From Lentimicrobiaceae bacterium (lineage in GTDB: Bacteria > Bacteroidota > Bacteroidia > Bacteroidales > WCHB1-69), in NCBI GenBank assembly GCA_009787485.1, contig WQWP01000034.1, forward strand, positions 1 to 18,949: DNA of 18,949 nucleotides. The letters are read 5' to 3'. Positions 1-6,986 of the stretch are shown piece after piece. Numbering within the stretch: position 1 is the stretch's first letter; every line of letters begins with the position of its first letter. The notes under the pieces are model-generated. The model was not told the DNA's origin. It saw only the letters and a list, made by a program, of their open reading frames with translations, and did no database searches. A program made the position numbers and the translations under genes.

Positions 1-1973
1 GTATTGCTGCCTAATTCGGTAATAGCAATAATTTCAAAATATTTCAAAATAATTTCACGAGTTTTGGTATAAATTCCTTCGCTATTTAAAATGGAACTCG
101 GTAAAATAATGCCCGCCACACCACCGTCTTTCAGTAACTGTTTGGTACGTTCTACAAAAAGACACTCTATTTCAGAACTGTTGTCGGTCAGATTATTGTA
201 TAATGTAAAATCTTTATCGCTGTAATATTTGCTTGCATTGTTTTTGAACGCAGAAACAGAGTAAGGCGGATTGGATACCACAATATCGAACTGCTTATTG
301 TCTTGAACACAATCACTGTCTTTTGCCAATAATTTTCCCTTATAATCGGTGTGAGCAAATTGAGCCAAGCCATCAGAGTGAATTACATTAGCCAAGCCGT
401 CGCCATGCAAGTAACAACCCACTTTGCCCACTTTTACCAAACGATAATCTTTTTCTATTCCATAAATATATTGAATAGCCCAAAGAAAATGGTCATCTTG
501 CCATTTTCGTATCTCTTTTGCAATATTCTGATGATAATCGCTATCTTTTTTTGTTTCTATCAGTCGTTGTATTTCGTGCATCATTTCTGTAACAAAATGC
601 CCGCTTCCTGAGGCGTAGTCCATTATGTAAGGAAGAAGCATGTTGTTATTTATATTTGCCGAAGATAGTTTTTCTTCGACTATGATGTCTATCGGCAAAC
701 TTTTGATAATAAATTGAGCAACAGGAACAGGAGTAAAAAATTGACCCGACTCCTGTTTCAATCCGGTAGTTAAAAGCAGTTCAAAAAAATCTGAAAGGTA
801 TTGTTGTTTTCGTGTATAACGAAGTTTAAACCCTTGCAATAATTCTACAATTTCTTTGACCACAACGGCATTATCGTTAAACGATTGTTCGTCATATACA
901 TCTTTGATAGCAAACTCATTATTTTTTTCAAGCCTGATTTTTCTAAACTCCTCTAAAATTGGCGCTCGTTGTTGTTCGGTAAGGAAGTTATATTTGTTGT
1001 TAAATTCTGTTTCGGAGAAGTCGGTAACCACTTTTTCCAAAAATTCGTGCATGCCGTTTTTATACAAATCGGTCAAACGAATTTGAAAACTCCGATGATT
1101 ATCCTTCTCGTAATACACCCCTTCGTATTCAAACGGCGAATTAAACCATTGAAATCCCAATTCATTATTTGTTCCTTCATTTACTTTTTCGTCGTATATT
1201 TTGCAAAGAAAAAGAGTAAAAATGCGATTAAAAGCATTGCCTTTATCAGAAACGACATTATGCCTTAATATTTCTAAGAAACGATTAAAAATAAAACTAC
1301 TGTCATCAGATTTTATTTCAACAAGGTCATCTATTGTTAATGCTTTGCTTTCAAAGTTATACGGTTTTGCCCAAGCATCAAATATTCCGTTATCTTTAGT
1401 CAATTTGTTCCAACGGTCGTAGAAATCTTTTACATTGTTTGTTTGACGATACTCTTCTTCAATATGAATAATTTCATTATGATAAAAAATTACACCATTT
1501 TTTAGTTCCGATGTATAAAGCATTAAGATATCCGCATTTTTATCTTGCTGAAAATAGGTAAAAAGTTGCCCTCCATCTTTTTTTAATTTACGAAACTCTT
1601 TATCAAACTCTTTTCCACACGTTTTACATTCAATCATCAAATAGCTCGTTTCATCTTCACGAGTAACAAGAATATCTAAGCGCCCGCTATTGTGTCCTAA
1701 AGGAAATGTTTTTTCTAAAATTATGTTTTCCGGCTTATAGCCCTTTTCAAGTAAACGATTTACACATTCGAGAACAACAAAGTTTTCAGGTTGAGAAAAA
1801 TTTTGTGTGCTCCTATTACCAAATTGAATTTTGTTGCCGTAATTAATGAACTGCTTCTCCAAATCAACTTCAATACAATAGCCATCAGCCGATGGATATT
1901 TCTTTAAAAAAACGCCAACTGCGTTTTCTTTCGGGCTGAATTTTAATGCAATAAGAAAACTATTATAATCCAT
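1..1973 (-). CDS. Nuclease-methyltransferase restriction-modification protein (N-terminal 657 residues, cut by window edge)
   Basis: I translated this by hand: it is open without interruption from ATG at 1973 to the left edge, so the C-terminus is missing. Residues about 60-165 form a PD-(D/E)xK-type nuclease domain: D100 in GRLDIL, then E115 and K117 in IECK. A helical linker leads to an N6-adenine methyltransferase of the HsdM/N6_Mtase kind: GQFFTPVPVAQFI at 410-422, the SAM motif DYASGSGHF at 452-460 (tyrosine where proline is usual) and the catalytic NPPY at 568-571. Nuclease and methyltransferase in one chain is the plan of type IIG/IIB enzymes such as BcgIA, which cut and methylate DNA and use a target-recognition domain or separate specificity subunit. 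That part would lie off the left edge. No helicase motifs lie between the two domains, which argues against types ISP and III. The start is supported by a promoter about 24 bp upstream. The family is clear; the exact type is inferred. Confidence 0.88.
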   Translation of the reverse strand, partial: MDYNSFLIALKFSPKENAVGVFLKKYPSADGYCIEVDLEKQFINYGNKIQFGNRSTQNFSQPENFVVLECVNRLLEKGYKPENIILEKTFPLGHNSGRLDILVTREDETSYLMIECKTCGKEFDKEFRKLKKDGGQLFTYFQQDKNADILMLYTSELKNGVIFYHNEIIHIEEEYRQTNNVKDFYDRWNKLTKDNGIFDAWAKPYNFESKALTIDDLVEIKSDDSSFIFNRFLEILRHNVVSDKGNAFNRIFTLFLCKIYDEKVNEGTNNELGFQWFNSPFEYEGVYYEKDNHRSFQIRLTDLYKNGMHEFLEKVVTDFSETEFNNKYNFLTEQQRAPILEEFRKIRLEKNNEFAIKDVYDEQSFNDNAVVVKEIVELLQGFKLRYTRKQQYLSDFFELLLTTGLKQESGQFFTPVPVAQFIIKSLPIDIIVEEKLSSANINNNMLLPYIMDYASGSGHFVTEMMHEIQRLIETKKDSDYHQNIAKEIRKWQDDHFLWAIQYIYGIEKDYRLVKVGKVGCYLHGDGLANVIHSDGLAQFAHTDYKGKLLAKDSDCVQDNKQFDIVVSNPPYSVSAFKNNASKYYSDKDFTLYNNLTDNSSEIECLFVERTKQLLKDGGVAGIILPSSILNSEGIYTKTREIILKYFEIIAITELGSN

Positions 1974-1996
1974 AAACAACAATAACAACGATGGCG

Positions 1997-2004
1997 CAAA
2001 GATA
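1997..2004 (-). promoter_or_regulatory. Bacteroidota -7 element for the restriction-modification gene
   Basis: On the minus strand this reads TATCTTTG followed by CGCC, a full match to TAnnTTTG. Transcription would start near 1990, giving a leader of about 16 bases before the ATG at 1973. I see no good TTG at the -33 position. The rest of 1974-2090 shows nothing else recognisable. Confidence 0.6.
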
Positions 2005-2090
2005 ACATATTATCTACCCTTTTAATGTGAAAAAATATCAATTTTTATTAAATGTGCGTTGTTGATTATTTTCAATGCAGTTATAGAGAT

Positions 2091-2510
2091 TTAGCTATGC
2101 ACACGCAAAATCATCCCATCAAATTTCGTATAATATCGCCTCAAAGGAAACCTGGAAGGCCCGGTAATTACGCCACCATCCAAAATACTAAATTGAGAGC
2201 CACACTTTTCGCATCTTAAAATAATACCATTATCTTCTACCCAAATCCAGGAATCTATATCTTCCCAATCGTAGGGGCATGCTCTGTCGAAAGCTATAAA
2301 CGACCATCCATCTAATCTATATACTACAACTCCATCTACGCCACCGGTAAAATACATGTGGCCGCCGTAATAATTCAAATCAAGGTAGGTAACATCGTTG
2401 GGATATATATAAAAGTTGACGTAAACCGGTGGTACGGGATGCGGTTCTTTATCACAGCCTGTTGCCAGGCATAAAAAGATTACTGCAAAAATACGTGTTA
2501 ACCGTCTCAA
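2091..2510 (-). CDS. Lipoprotein with degenerate Rieske-like fold
   Basis: This is a 139-residue secreted lipoprotein: MRRLTRIFAVIFLCLATGC has charged, hydrophobic and lipobox parts with C19 as the lipid-carrying cysteine. The second half reads like a Rieske [2Fe-2S] domain: DRACPYDW at 75-82, RCEKCGSQFSILDGG at 99-113 and GPSRFPLRRY at 117-126. A true Rieske site has C-x-H and C-x2-H. Here the pattern is C78-P-Y80 and C100-E-K-C103, so both histidines are gone. It may bind another metal, form a disulfide, or be purely structural. The gene begins with TTG at 2510: an in-frame TAA lies two codons upstream and no ATG precedes the signal peptide, so this start is nearly forced. It lies downstream of clpX on the same strand, and the start codon sits inside a heptamer repeat unit. 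The fold call rests on motif spacing only. Confidence 0.78.
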   Translation of the reverse strand: MRRLTRIFAVIFLCLATGCDKEPHPVPPVYVNFYIYPNDVTYLDLNYYGGHMYFTGGVDGVVVYRLDGWSFIAFDRACPYDWEDIDSWIWVEDNGIILRCEKCGSQFSILDGGVITGPSRFPLRRYYTKFDGMILRVHS

Positions 2511-2569
2511 TTCTTATCTCTTAATTCCTAATTCCTAATTCCTAATTCTCAATTCTCAATTCTCAATTC
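2507..2569. repeat. Heptanucleotide tandem array between clpX and the lipoprotein gene
   Basis: Nine 7-bp units lie in register. On the plus strand they are tcaattc, ttatctc, ttaattc, three ctaattc and three tcaattc. The last unit contains the clpX stop codon (TGA on the minus strand, 2563-2565). The first unit contains the TTG start codon of the lipoprotein gene (2508-2510). The array therefore makes up the whole intergenic space and the translation initiation region of the downstream gene. Confidence 0.93.
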
Positions 2570-3777
2570 TCCCCCATCTGCCCCGCCGCATAAGCCTTAT
2601 CAATCACAATTTTCTTTTTCCCCGAAGATGGAAATTCGTACATCGCGTTGGTCATAATGCGCTCCATGATAGAGCGTAATCCGCGGGCGCCTAATTTCAA
2701 TGCAATCGTTTTATCCACCACATAATCAATCGCGTCTTCGGTAAATGATAAATCAATGCCGTCGAAAACAAATAAACGCTCATATTGTTTAATTAGTGCA
2801 TTTTTAGGCTCTAATAAAATGCGTTTGAGCGCATCTTTGTCTAAAGAAGAGAGATAGGTAATCATGGGAAAACGTCCGCACAGTTCCGGAATCAATCCGA
2901 ACATTTTTAAATCTTGCGCAGTGATGTACTGCATCATGTTGTTTTTGTCTAGCACTCTGTTCTCTTGATTATAGCCGATGCGGTTGGTGTTCAGTCGTTC
3001 TGCAATAATTTTATCCATTTGATTGAATGCGCCGCTGGCGATGAACAGAATATTTTGCGTATTTACGACGATGAATTTTTGCTCCGGATGCTTTCTTCCG
3101 CCTTCGGGGGGCACGTTAGCGCTGGTGCCTTCCAGCAGTTTCAACATGGCTTGTTGCACGCCTTCGCCCGAAACATCGCGGCTAATGGATGGATTATCGG
3201 CGCCTTTGCGCGCTATTTTGTCTATCTCATCAATGAACACGATGCCGCGCTCTGCTTTTTCTACGTCGTAATCAGCGGCTTGCAGCAATCGAGAGAGGAT
3301 GCTTTCCACATCTTCGCCCACGTAGCCGGCTTCGGTGAATACGGTGGCATCGGCAATACAAAACGGCACGTCTAACAAACGCGCTATGGTCTTGGCTAAC
3401 AACGTTTTTCCCGTTCCCGTTTCGCCCACCAGCATGATGTTCGATTTTTCAAGTTCCACCTCATTATTGTCTTGTGCGGCATGGAGCAGTCTTTTGTAGT
3501 GATTATACACTGCCACGGCGATCACTTTTTTAGCTTCCTCTTGTCCAATGACATACTCGTCTAATTTCTCTTTAATCTCAATCGGTTTAAGCAATTTGAA
3601 CTTCAACTCACTTTTTTTGTATTTTCTAAATTGAATGCGGTAATCTTTAAGCATTTCGCCCACAGCTTCTGCACAATCTTCACAAATGGCGCCGCCGTCA
3701 AGTCCGTTTACAAAAAAATCGTCTCTTTTTAGGGTGCGCCCACAGAAGGAGCAATACAGGGTTTCTTTTTTTGGCAT
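2563..3777 (-). CDS. clpX: ATP-dependent Clp protease ATP-binding subunit ClpX
   Basis: ClpX is the AAA+ unfoldase that recognises tagged proteins and feeds them to ClpP in the cytoplasm. All landmarks are visible in 404 residues, a normal length. The N-terminal zinc-binding domain has C9, C12, C32 and C35. Walker A is GETGTGKT at 118-125, the pore loop is GYVG at 151-154, Walker B is FIDEID at 181-186, and sensor 2 is GARGLRS at 363-369. The ClpP-docking loop has IGY at 277-279 where E. coli has IGF; from memory, a GY here is usual in Bacteroidota. clpP is not adjacent within the window. ATG at 3777 is the natural start, but only four bases separate it from a heptamer array, so there is no Shine-Dalgarno sequence. 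The gene has its own promoter, divergent from the DPP5 gene, and may be co-transcribed with the downstream lipoprotein gene. Confidence 0.98.
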   Translation of the reverse strand: MPKKETLYCSFCGRTLKRDDFFVNGLDGGAICEDCAEAVGEMLKDYRIQFRKYKKSELKFKLLKPIEIKEKLDEYVIGQEEAKKVIAVAVYNHYKRLLHAAQDNNEVELEKSNIMLVGETGTGKTLLAKTIARLLDVPFCIADATVFTEAGYVGEDVESILSRLLQAADYDVEKAERGIVFIDEIDKIARKGADNPSISRDVSGEGVQQAMLKLLEGTSANVPPEGGRKHPEQKFIVVNTQNILFIASGAFNQMDKIIAERLNTNRIGYNQENRVLDKNNMMQYITAQDLKMFGLIPELCGRFPMITYLSSLDKDALKRILLEPKNALIKQYERLFVFDGIDLSFTEDAIDYVVDKTIALKLGARGLRSIMERIMTNAMYEFPSSGKKKIVIDKAYAAGQMGEN

Positions 3778-3781
3778 TTAA

Positions 3782-3837
3782 TTAGTGGTTAGTGGTTAGT
3801 GGTTAGTGGTTAGTGGTTAATGGTTAGTGGTTAGTGT
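3782..3837. repeat. Heptanucleotide tandem array in the clpX leader
   Basis: Eight 7-bp units of plus-strand ttagtgg lie in register, with single-base variants in unit 6 (ttaatgg) and unit 8 (ttagtgt). On the coding strand of clpX they read as CCACTAA repeats. The array ends four bases before the clpX ATG, so it forms most of the 5' leader and takes the place of a ribosome-binding site. The unit differs from that of the array at the other end of clpX. Confidence 0.93.
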
Positions 3838-3854
3838 AGGGGCATTGTGTACAA

Positions 3855-3877
3855 CGCACTTTTCGTGCGCAAAAATA
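3855..3877 (-). promoter_or_regulatory. clpX promoter with hairpin at the start of the transcript
   Basis: The minus strand has TATTTTTG at 3877-3870, matching the TAnnTTTG -7 element and followed by CGC. Directly downstream is a five-base-pair inverted repeat (CGCAC at 3855-3859, GTGCG at 3865-3869), which lies at the expected transcription start near 3862. It could form a small 5' hairpin, although this may be chance. No clear -33 TTG is seen. Confidence 0.5.
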
Positions 3878-3900
3878 TAAAAATAGCCTAAACATTTATT

Positions 3901-3931
3901 TCTGTTTTAATTCAAAAAAAGCATACCTTCG
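3901..3931 (+). promoter_or_regulatory. Promoter of the DPP5-like peptidase gene
   Basis: The -7 element TACCTTCG (3924-3931, then CG) lies 19 bases after TCTG at 3901-3904, a one-base variant of the -33 TTTG. The spacer contains TTAATTC and an A tract, an arrangement also seen at the RND promoter near 8334. The expected start is near 3938, giving a leader of about 32 bases. Confidence 0.6.
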
Positions 3932-3969
3932 CGACTTAAAATTTACTACACATAATCAAATTTAAAAAT

Positions 3970-5991
3970 ATGAAAATCAAAATCTTAACCACATTATTAG
4001 GAATTAGCTTAAGCATAAGCGCAATGGCACAACAAAAAGTTTACACCCCTGAGTTGCTTTGGCAATTGGGCAGAGTGAGCGAAGCGGTGCTCTCGCCGGA
4101 TGGAACACAGATTTTATTTGGGATAACTTATTATGATGTTGAGCAAAACAAAGGGAATCGGGATTTGTACGTAATGCCTGCCAAGGGAGGAACTTATACG
4201 CAATTGACTAAAACAGAGGCGAGTGAGCAAAACGCATTGTGGCGCCCCGATGGTAAGAAAATCGGCTATTTGGCGCCGGTAGCCGGCGTAATGCAAATTT
4301 GGGAAATGAATCCCGATGGCACTGATCCACAACCCATTTCAAACATTGCCGGCGGAGCGGAAGGGTTTCTCTATGCCCCGACAGGCAATCGCATTTTGTT
4401 TACTCATTCGGTAAAGTTAGATAAAGACGTGCACGATTTTCATCCCGATTTGCCCAAGGCGCATGCGTTGATTACAGAAGATTTGATGTATCGCCACTGG
4501 AACGACTGGACAGATTTTTCTTACTCTCACATTTTTGTTGCCGATTACCCAAGTATGGCTAATGTGTTGGATATCATGGAAGGAGAACGTTATGCAAGTC
4601 CCATTCCGAATAACGGAGGGTTGGAGCAAATCTGCTTTTCTCCCGATGGAAACTTTATCGCTTATACCTCTAAGAAGAAAAACGGCAAAGAGTTTGCATT
4701 AAGCACAAATTCAGAGATTTATCTGTATGATATCGTGAATAAAACCACTAAAAATATTTCCGCACCCAATCCCGGATATGACATTGACCCTGTTTTTTCT
4801 CCGGATGGAAATAGTATATTTTGGTCAAGTATGGAAACCGATGGTTTTGAATCGGATTTGAAACGTATTTTTGGTTATGATTTTAAAACGGGTATAACTA
4901 CCAATTATTCAGCTAATTTCGGAGAAAGCGCTTCAAATTTTGCATTTAGTCAAGATGGGAAAAAACTCTATTTTATTAGTGGGATTAAAGCAACCTATCA
5001 GATTTTTGAGTTGGATTTGGCAAAAAAACAATTCAAACAATTGACCGAAGGCAGGCATGATTATCAAGCTATTTCTTTGAAAAATAACGTGTTAATAGGA
5101 ACTCGTGTATCTATGGAAAAGCCGGCAGATATTTTCAATATCGACCTTCGTACCGGCAATCAAACCCAATTAACTTTTATTAATGATGAAAAACTGAAAG
5201 ATATTGCATCTATCACGGTAAAAGAGCATTGGATAGAAACTACTGATGGCGAGCAGATGTTGGTTTGGATGATTTTGCCGCCCAACTTCGACCCGAACAA
5301 AAAATATCCGGCTGTTTTATTTTGTCAAGGTGGACCGCAAGCGGCTGTTAGCCAATTCTTCTCTTACCGTTGGAATTTTCAAATGATGGCTTCGCAAGGC
5401 TATGTAATTGTGGCGCCCAACCGGAGAGGTTTGCCCACTTTCGGCAAAGCATGGAACGACCAGATCAGCTTGGATTACGGCGGTCAAAACATGAAAGATT
5501 ATCTTTCGGCAATTGATTACGCTGCCAAAGAATCTTACGTTGATGAAACAAAATTAGGCTGTGTGGGTGCAAGTTACGGCGGTTTTTCCGTATTTTGGTT
5601 AGCCGGCAACCACAACAAGCGCTTCAAGGCTTTCATTGCCCATTGTGGCATGTTTAACTTGGAAAGTTTTTACGGAACCACCGAAGAGATGTTTTTTGTA
5701 AACCATGATTTAGGCGGTCCCTATTGGGAAAAGCCAACGTCGCACAGTTACGAATTTTCCCCGCATCGCTTTGTGGGCAACTGGGATACGCCGATTTTGG
5801 TTATTCATGGCGGCAAAGATTTCCGCATTCCTTATGCAGAAGGTATGCAGGCTTACAATGCTGCTCAGCTACAAGGCATTCCGAGCAAGTTTTTGTTCTT
5901 TCATGAAGAAACTCATTTTGTAACTAAGCCGCAGAATGCGATACTTTGGCAGAGGGAGTTTGTGGGGTGGTTGGATAGGTGGTTGAAATAG
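3970..5991 (+). CDS. dpp5: Secreted S9 family prolyl oligopeptidase-like peptidase, DPP5 type
   Basis: This is a 673-residue serine exopeptidase of family S9. The signal peptide MKIKILTTLLGISLSISAMA points to export to the periplasm. Residues about 35-400 hold a beta-propeller with repeated SPDG-type blades (for example LSPDGTQILF, FSPDGNFIAY, FSPDGNSIFW). The alpha/beta-hydrolase domain follows from about 425. The catalytic serine is S535 in GASYGGF, the aspartate D617 in GGKDFRIPY and the histidine H649 in EETHFV. The stretch QMLVWMILPPNFDP with FCQGGPQ is characteristic of dipeptidyl-peptidase 5 of Porphyromonas gingivalis. That enzyme removes dipeptides with Ala or hydrophobic residues at P1 from peptides in the periplasm, and I infer the same role here. 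The gene has its own promoter and is transcribed away from clpX. It has no type IX sorting domain at its C-terminus. Its stop is 10 bases from the stop of the convergent ORF6N gene. The family is certain; substrate preference is inferred. Confidence 0.93.
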   Translation: MKIKILTTLLGISLSISAMAQQKVYTPELLWQLGRVSEAVLSPDGTQILFGITYYDVEQNKGNRDLYVMPAKGGTYTQLTKTEASEQNALWRPDGKKIGYLAPVAGVMQIWEMNPDGTDPQPISNIAGGAEGFLYAPTGNRILFTHSVKLDKDVHDFHPDLPKAHALITEDLMYRHWNDWTDFSYSHIFVADYPSMANVLDIMEGERYASPIPNNGGLEQICFSPDGNFIAYTSKKKNGKEFALSTNSEIYLYDIVNKTTKNISAPNPGYDIDPVFSPDGNSIFWSSMETDGFESDLKRIFGYDFKTGITTNYSANFGESASNFAFSQDGKKLYFISGIKATYQIFELDLAKKQFKQLTEGRHDYQAISLKNNVLIGTRVSMEKPADIFNIDLRTGNQTQLTFINDEKLKDIASITVKEHWIETTDGEQMLVWMILPPNFDPNKKYPAVLFCQGGPQAAVSQFFSYRWNFQMMASQGYVIVAPNRRGLPTFGKAWNDQISLDYGGQNMKDYLSAIDYAAKESYVDETKLGCVGASYGGFSVFWLAGNHNKRFKAFIAHCGMFNLESFYGTTEEMFFVNHDLGGPYWEKPTSHSYEFSPHRFVGNWDTPILVIHGGKDFRIPYAEGMQAYNAAQLQGIPSKFLFFHEETHFVTKPQNAILWQREFVGWLDRWLK

Positions 5992-6001
5992 AGGTGATTA
6001 A

Positions 6002-6610
6002 TCAATTCTCTTCCAGCTTCTTCAAAATAGACCGCAAAATCTCTTTTAATTCATTTTGTTCCTCCATACTTTTTCGTTCTTTCCTTATTTGATGTTTTAT
6101 TTTCATCAATCCCAAGTTAAATTCTACCGAACATTCAGCAGATACCTTTTGTAGGTCATTAAACAATAAATCATTCAAGAGATTACCTGATTTTGAAAGT
6201 AATAGTTTGTGCTTGGTCTCATCCGTTGTTTGCGTAATTTCAATTAGCGCACGAGACAACTCACGAAACTTAGTAAATGCCTGAATAATATCCAAAGTGG
6301 CTTGCGTTGCTTTTGGCCCTTTTAAAATGGTAGCCAGCATATAGAGCCCTGGTTCGGTAAAGGCTTTCGGCAGAAAGCGTGTTTTTGCCCATTTTGCGGT
6401 CAAAATTTTTGACCGCAAAATCACAAATTCTTGCTTATCAAGTTCAAGAATAAATCCCTTCGGAAATTTTTCAGGATTATTTTTTACGGCTTGGTTAATT
6501 TCTTTTGTTTCCACGCCATAAATTTCGGCAACATCGCTATCCAAGATAGCGGGAATGCCTCTGATAGAGATAATTTTCTCTTCTACTGAGTTGAATTTGA
6601 GTATATTCAT
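6002..6610 (-). CDS. ORF6N domain-containing protein
   Basis: This is a 202-residue protein starting at ATG 6610. Residues about 5-85 match the ORF6N (KilA-N related) domain: RGIPAILDSDVAEIYGVETKEINQ, then NNPEKFPKGFILEL, and the later FLPKAFTEPGLYMLATIL motif. These domains occur in phage and mobile-element proteins and in many Bacteroidota chromosomal genes; they are thought to bind DNA. The C-terminal third is charged and probably coiled coil (KERKSMEEQNELKEILRSILKKLEEN). A GTG at 6643 would add 11 residues in frame, but a very good promoter overlaps that stretch with transcription expected to begin near 6623, so the ATG at 6610 is the real start. A perfect 31-bp palindrome lies in the coding region. 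It is a lone gene, convergent with dpp5 and facing away from a fragment of a sorting domain. Function unknown beyond the family. Confidence 0.88.
   Translation of the reverse strand: MNILKFNSVEEKIISIRGIPAILDSDVAEIYGVETKEINQAVKNNPEKFPKGFILELDKQEFVILRSKILTAKWAKTRFLPKAFTEPGLYMLATILKGPKATQATLDIIQAFTKFRELSRALIEITQTTDETKHKLLLSKSGNLLNDLLFNDLQKVSAECSVEFNLGLMKIKHQIRKERKSMEEQNELKEILRSILKKLEEN
6391..6421. repeat. Perfect 31-bp palindrome inside the ORF6N gene
   Basis: The left arm ATTTTGCGGTCAAAA (6391-6405) and right arm TTTTGACCGCAAAAT (6407-6421) are exact inverse complements around one central base. It encodes about residues 64-74 (ILRSKILTAKW), just before the FLPKAFTEPG motif. In mRNA it could form a 15-bp hairpin; in DNA it resembles a large dimeric protein-binding site. 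Confidence 0.95.
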
Positions 6611-6629
6611 AATAGATATAATTAGGGTG

Positions 6630-6660
6630 CGAATATACAACACAAAATGCCGTTTGTCAA
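6630..6660 (-). promoter_or_regulatory. Promoter of the ORF6N gene
   Basis: On the minus strand TTG (6660-6658) is followed after 20 bases by TATATTCG (6637-6630), then CAC. Both elements and the spacing fit the Bacteroidota primary sigma factor consensus, the best match in the window. Transcription from about 6623 gives a 13-base leader and rules out the GTG start at 6643. Confidence 0.72.
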
Positions 6661-6668
6661 GGGGGTAA

Positions 6669-6917
6669 TGCTATAATGGATTTTCTAATGTAAAGATTTA
6701 CAGTCATCGAAATTCAGTTTATATCCATAACGAAACCCACATTGCACTTAAATCTGTAGAGATTTTGGATATGACCGGGCGTTTGGTTTACCGAGCTGCC
6801 ATTACTGATATTGAAACTGTGATTACCCTTCAAGTAGCGAATGGTATTTATACGGTAAGATTAATTTTGCAAGATGATAAAATGGCAATGAGGAAGGTTT
6901 CGATAATGAAAATGTAG
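6669..6917 (+). pseudogene. Orphan fragment of a type IX secretion C-terminal sorting domain
   Basis: Reading in frame from 6669 (just after an in-frame TAA) to TAG at 6915-6917 gives 82 codons with no plausible start near the front. The translation includes NVKIYSHRNSVYIHNE, then SVEILDMTGRLVY, then ITLQVANGIYTVRLI and a basic tail. This is the layout of the Por secretion (type A) sorting domain, which normally ends large secreted proteins and is recognised by the type IX machinery before cleavage. The rest of the parent protein is absent: the frame is closed at 6666-6668 and the next thing upstream is the divergent ORF6N promoter. I infer the 3' remnant of a secreted-protein gene whose front was lost or replaced. 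Confidence 0.75.
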
Positions 6918-6961
6918 TGAATTTCGTTTTTAAAATATTTTCGACTGAAAAAGAATTTTTA

Positions 6962-6969
6962 TATTTTTG
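6962..6969 (+). promoter_or_regulatory. -7 element for the AAA/DUF4143 gene
   Basis: TATTTTTG followed by CGG matches TAnnTTTG. The expected start near 6976 gives a leader of about 11 bases before ATG 6987. The -33 region lacks a clear TTG. Confidence 0.55.
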
Positions 6970-6986
6970 CGGAAATATTTTAGAGT

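Noticed and set aside
351..1422. Several plus-strand frames over the left region
   Set aside because: The minus strand here reads continuously as the nuclease-methyltransferase with clear motifs, so these are shadows.
2965..3375. Long open frame on the plus strand opposite clpX
   Set aside because: It lies wholly inside the clpX coding region on the other strand, has no promoter, and its translation resembles no family.
5995..6004. Palindrome TGATTAATCA between the dpp5 and ORF6N stop codons
   Set aside because: It is AT-rich, overlaps the ORF6N stop codon and has no T tract, so it is not a credible terminator.
6611..6643. Extended GTG start for the ORF6N gene
   Set aside because: The best promoter in the window overlaps this stretch, so its transcript would not contain the GTG.
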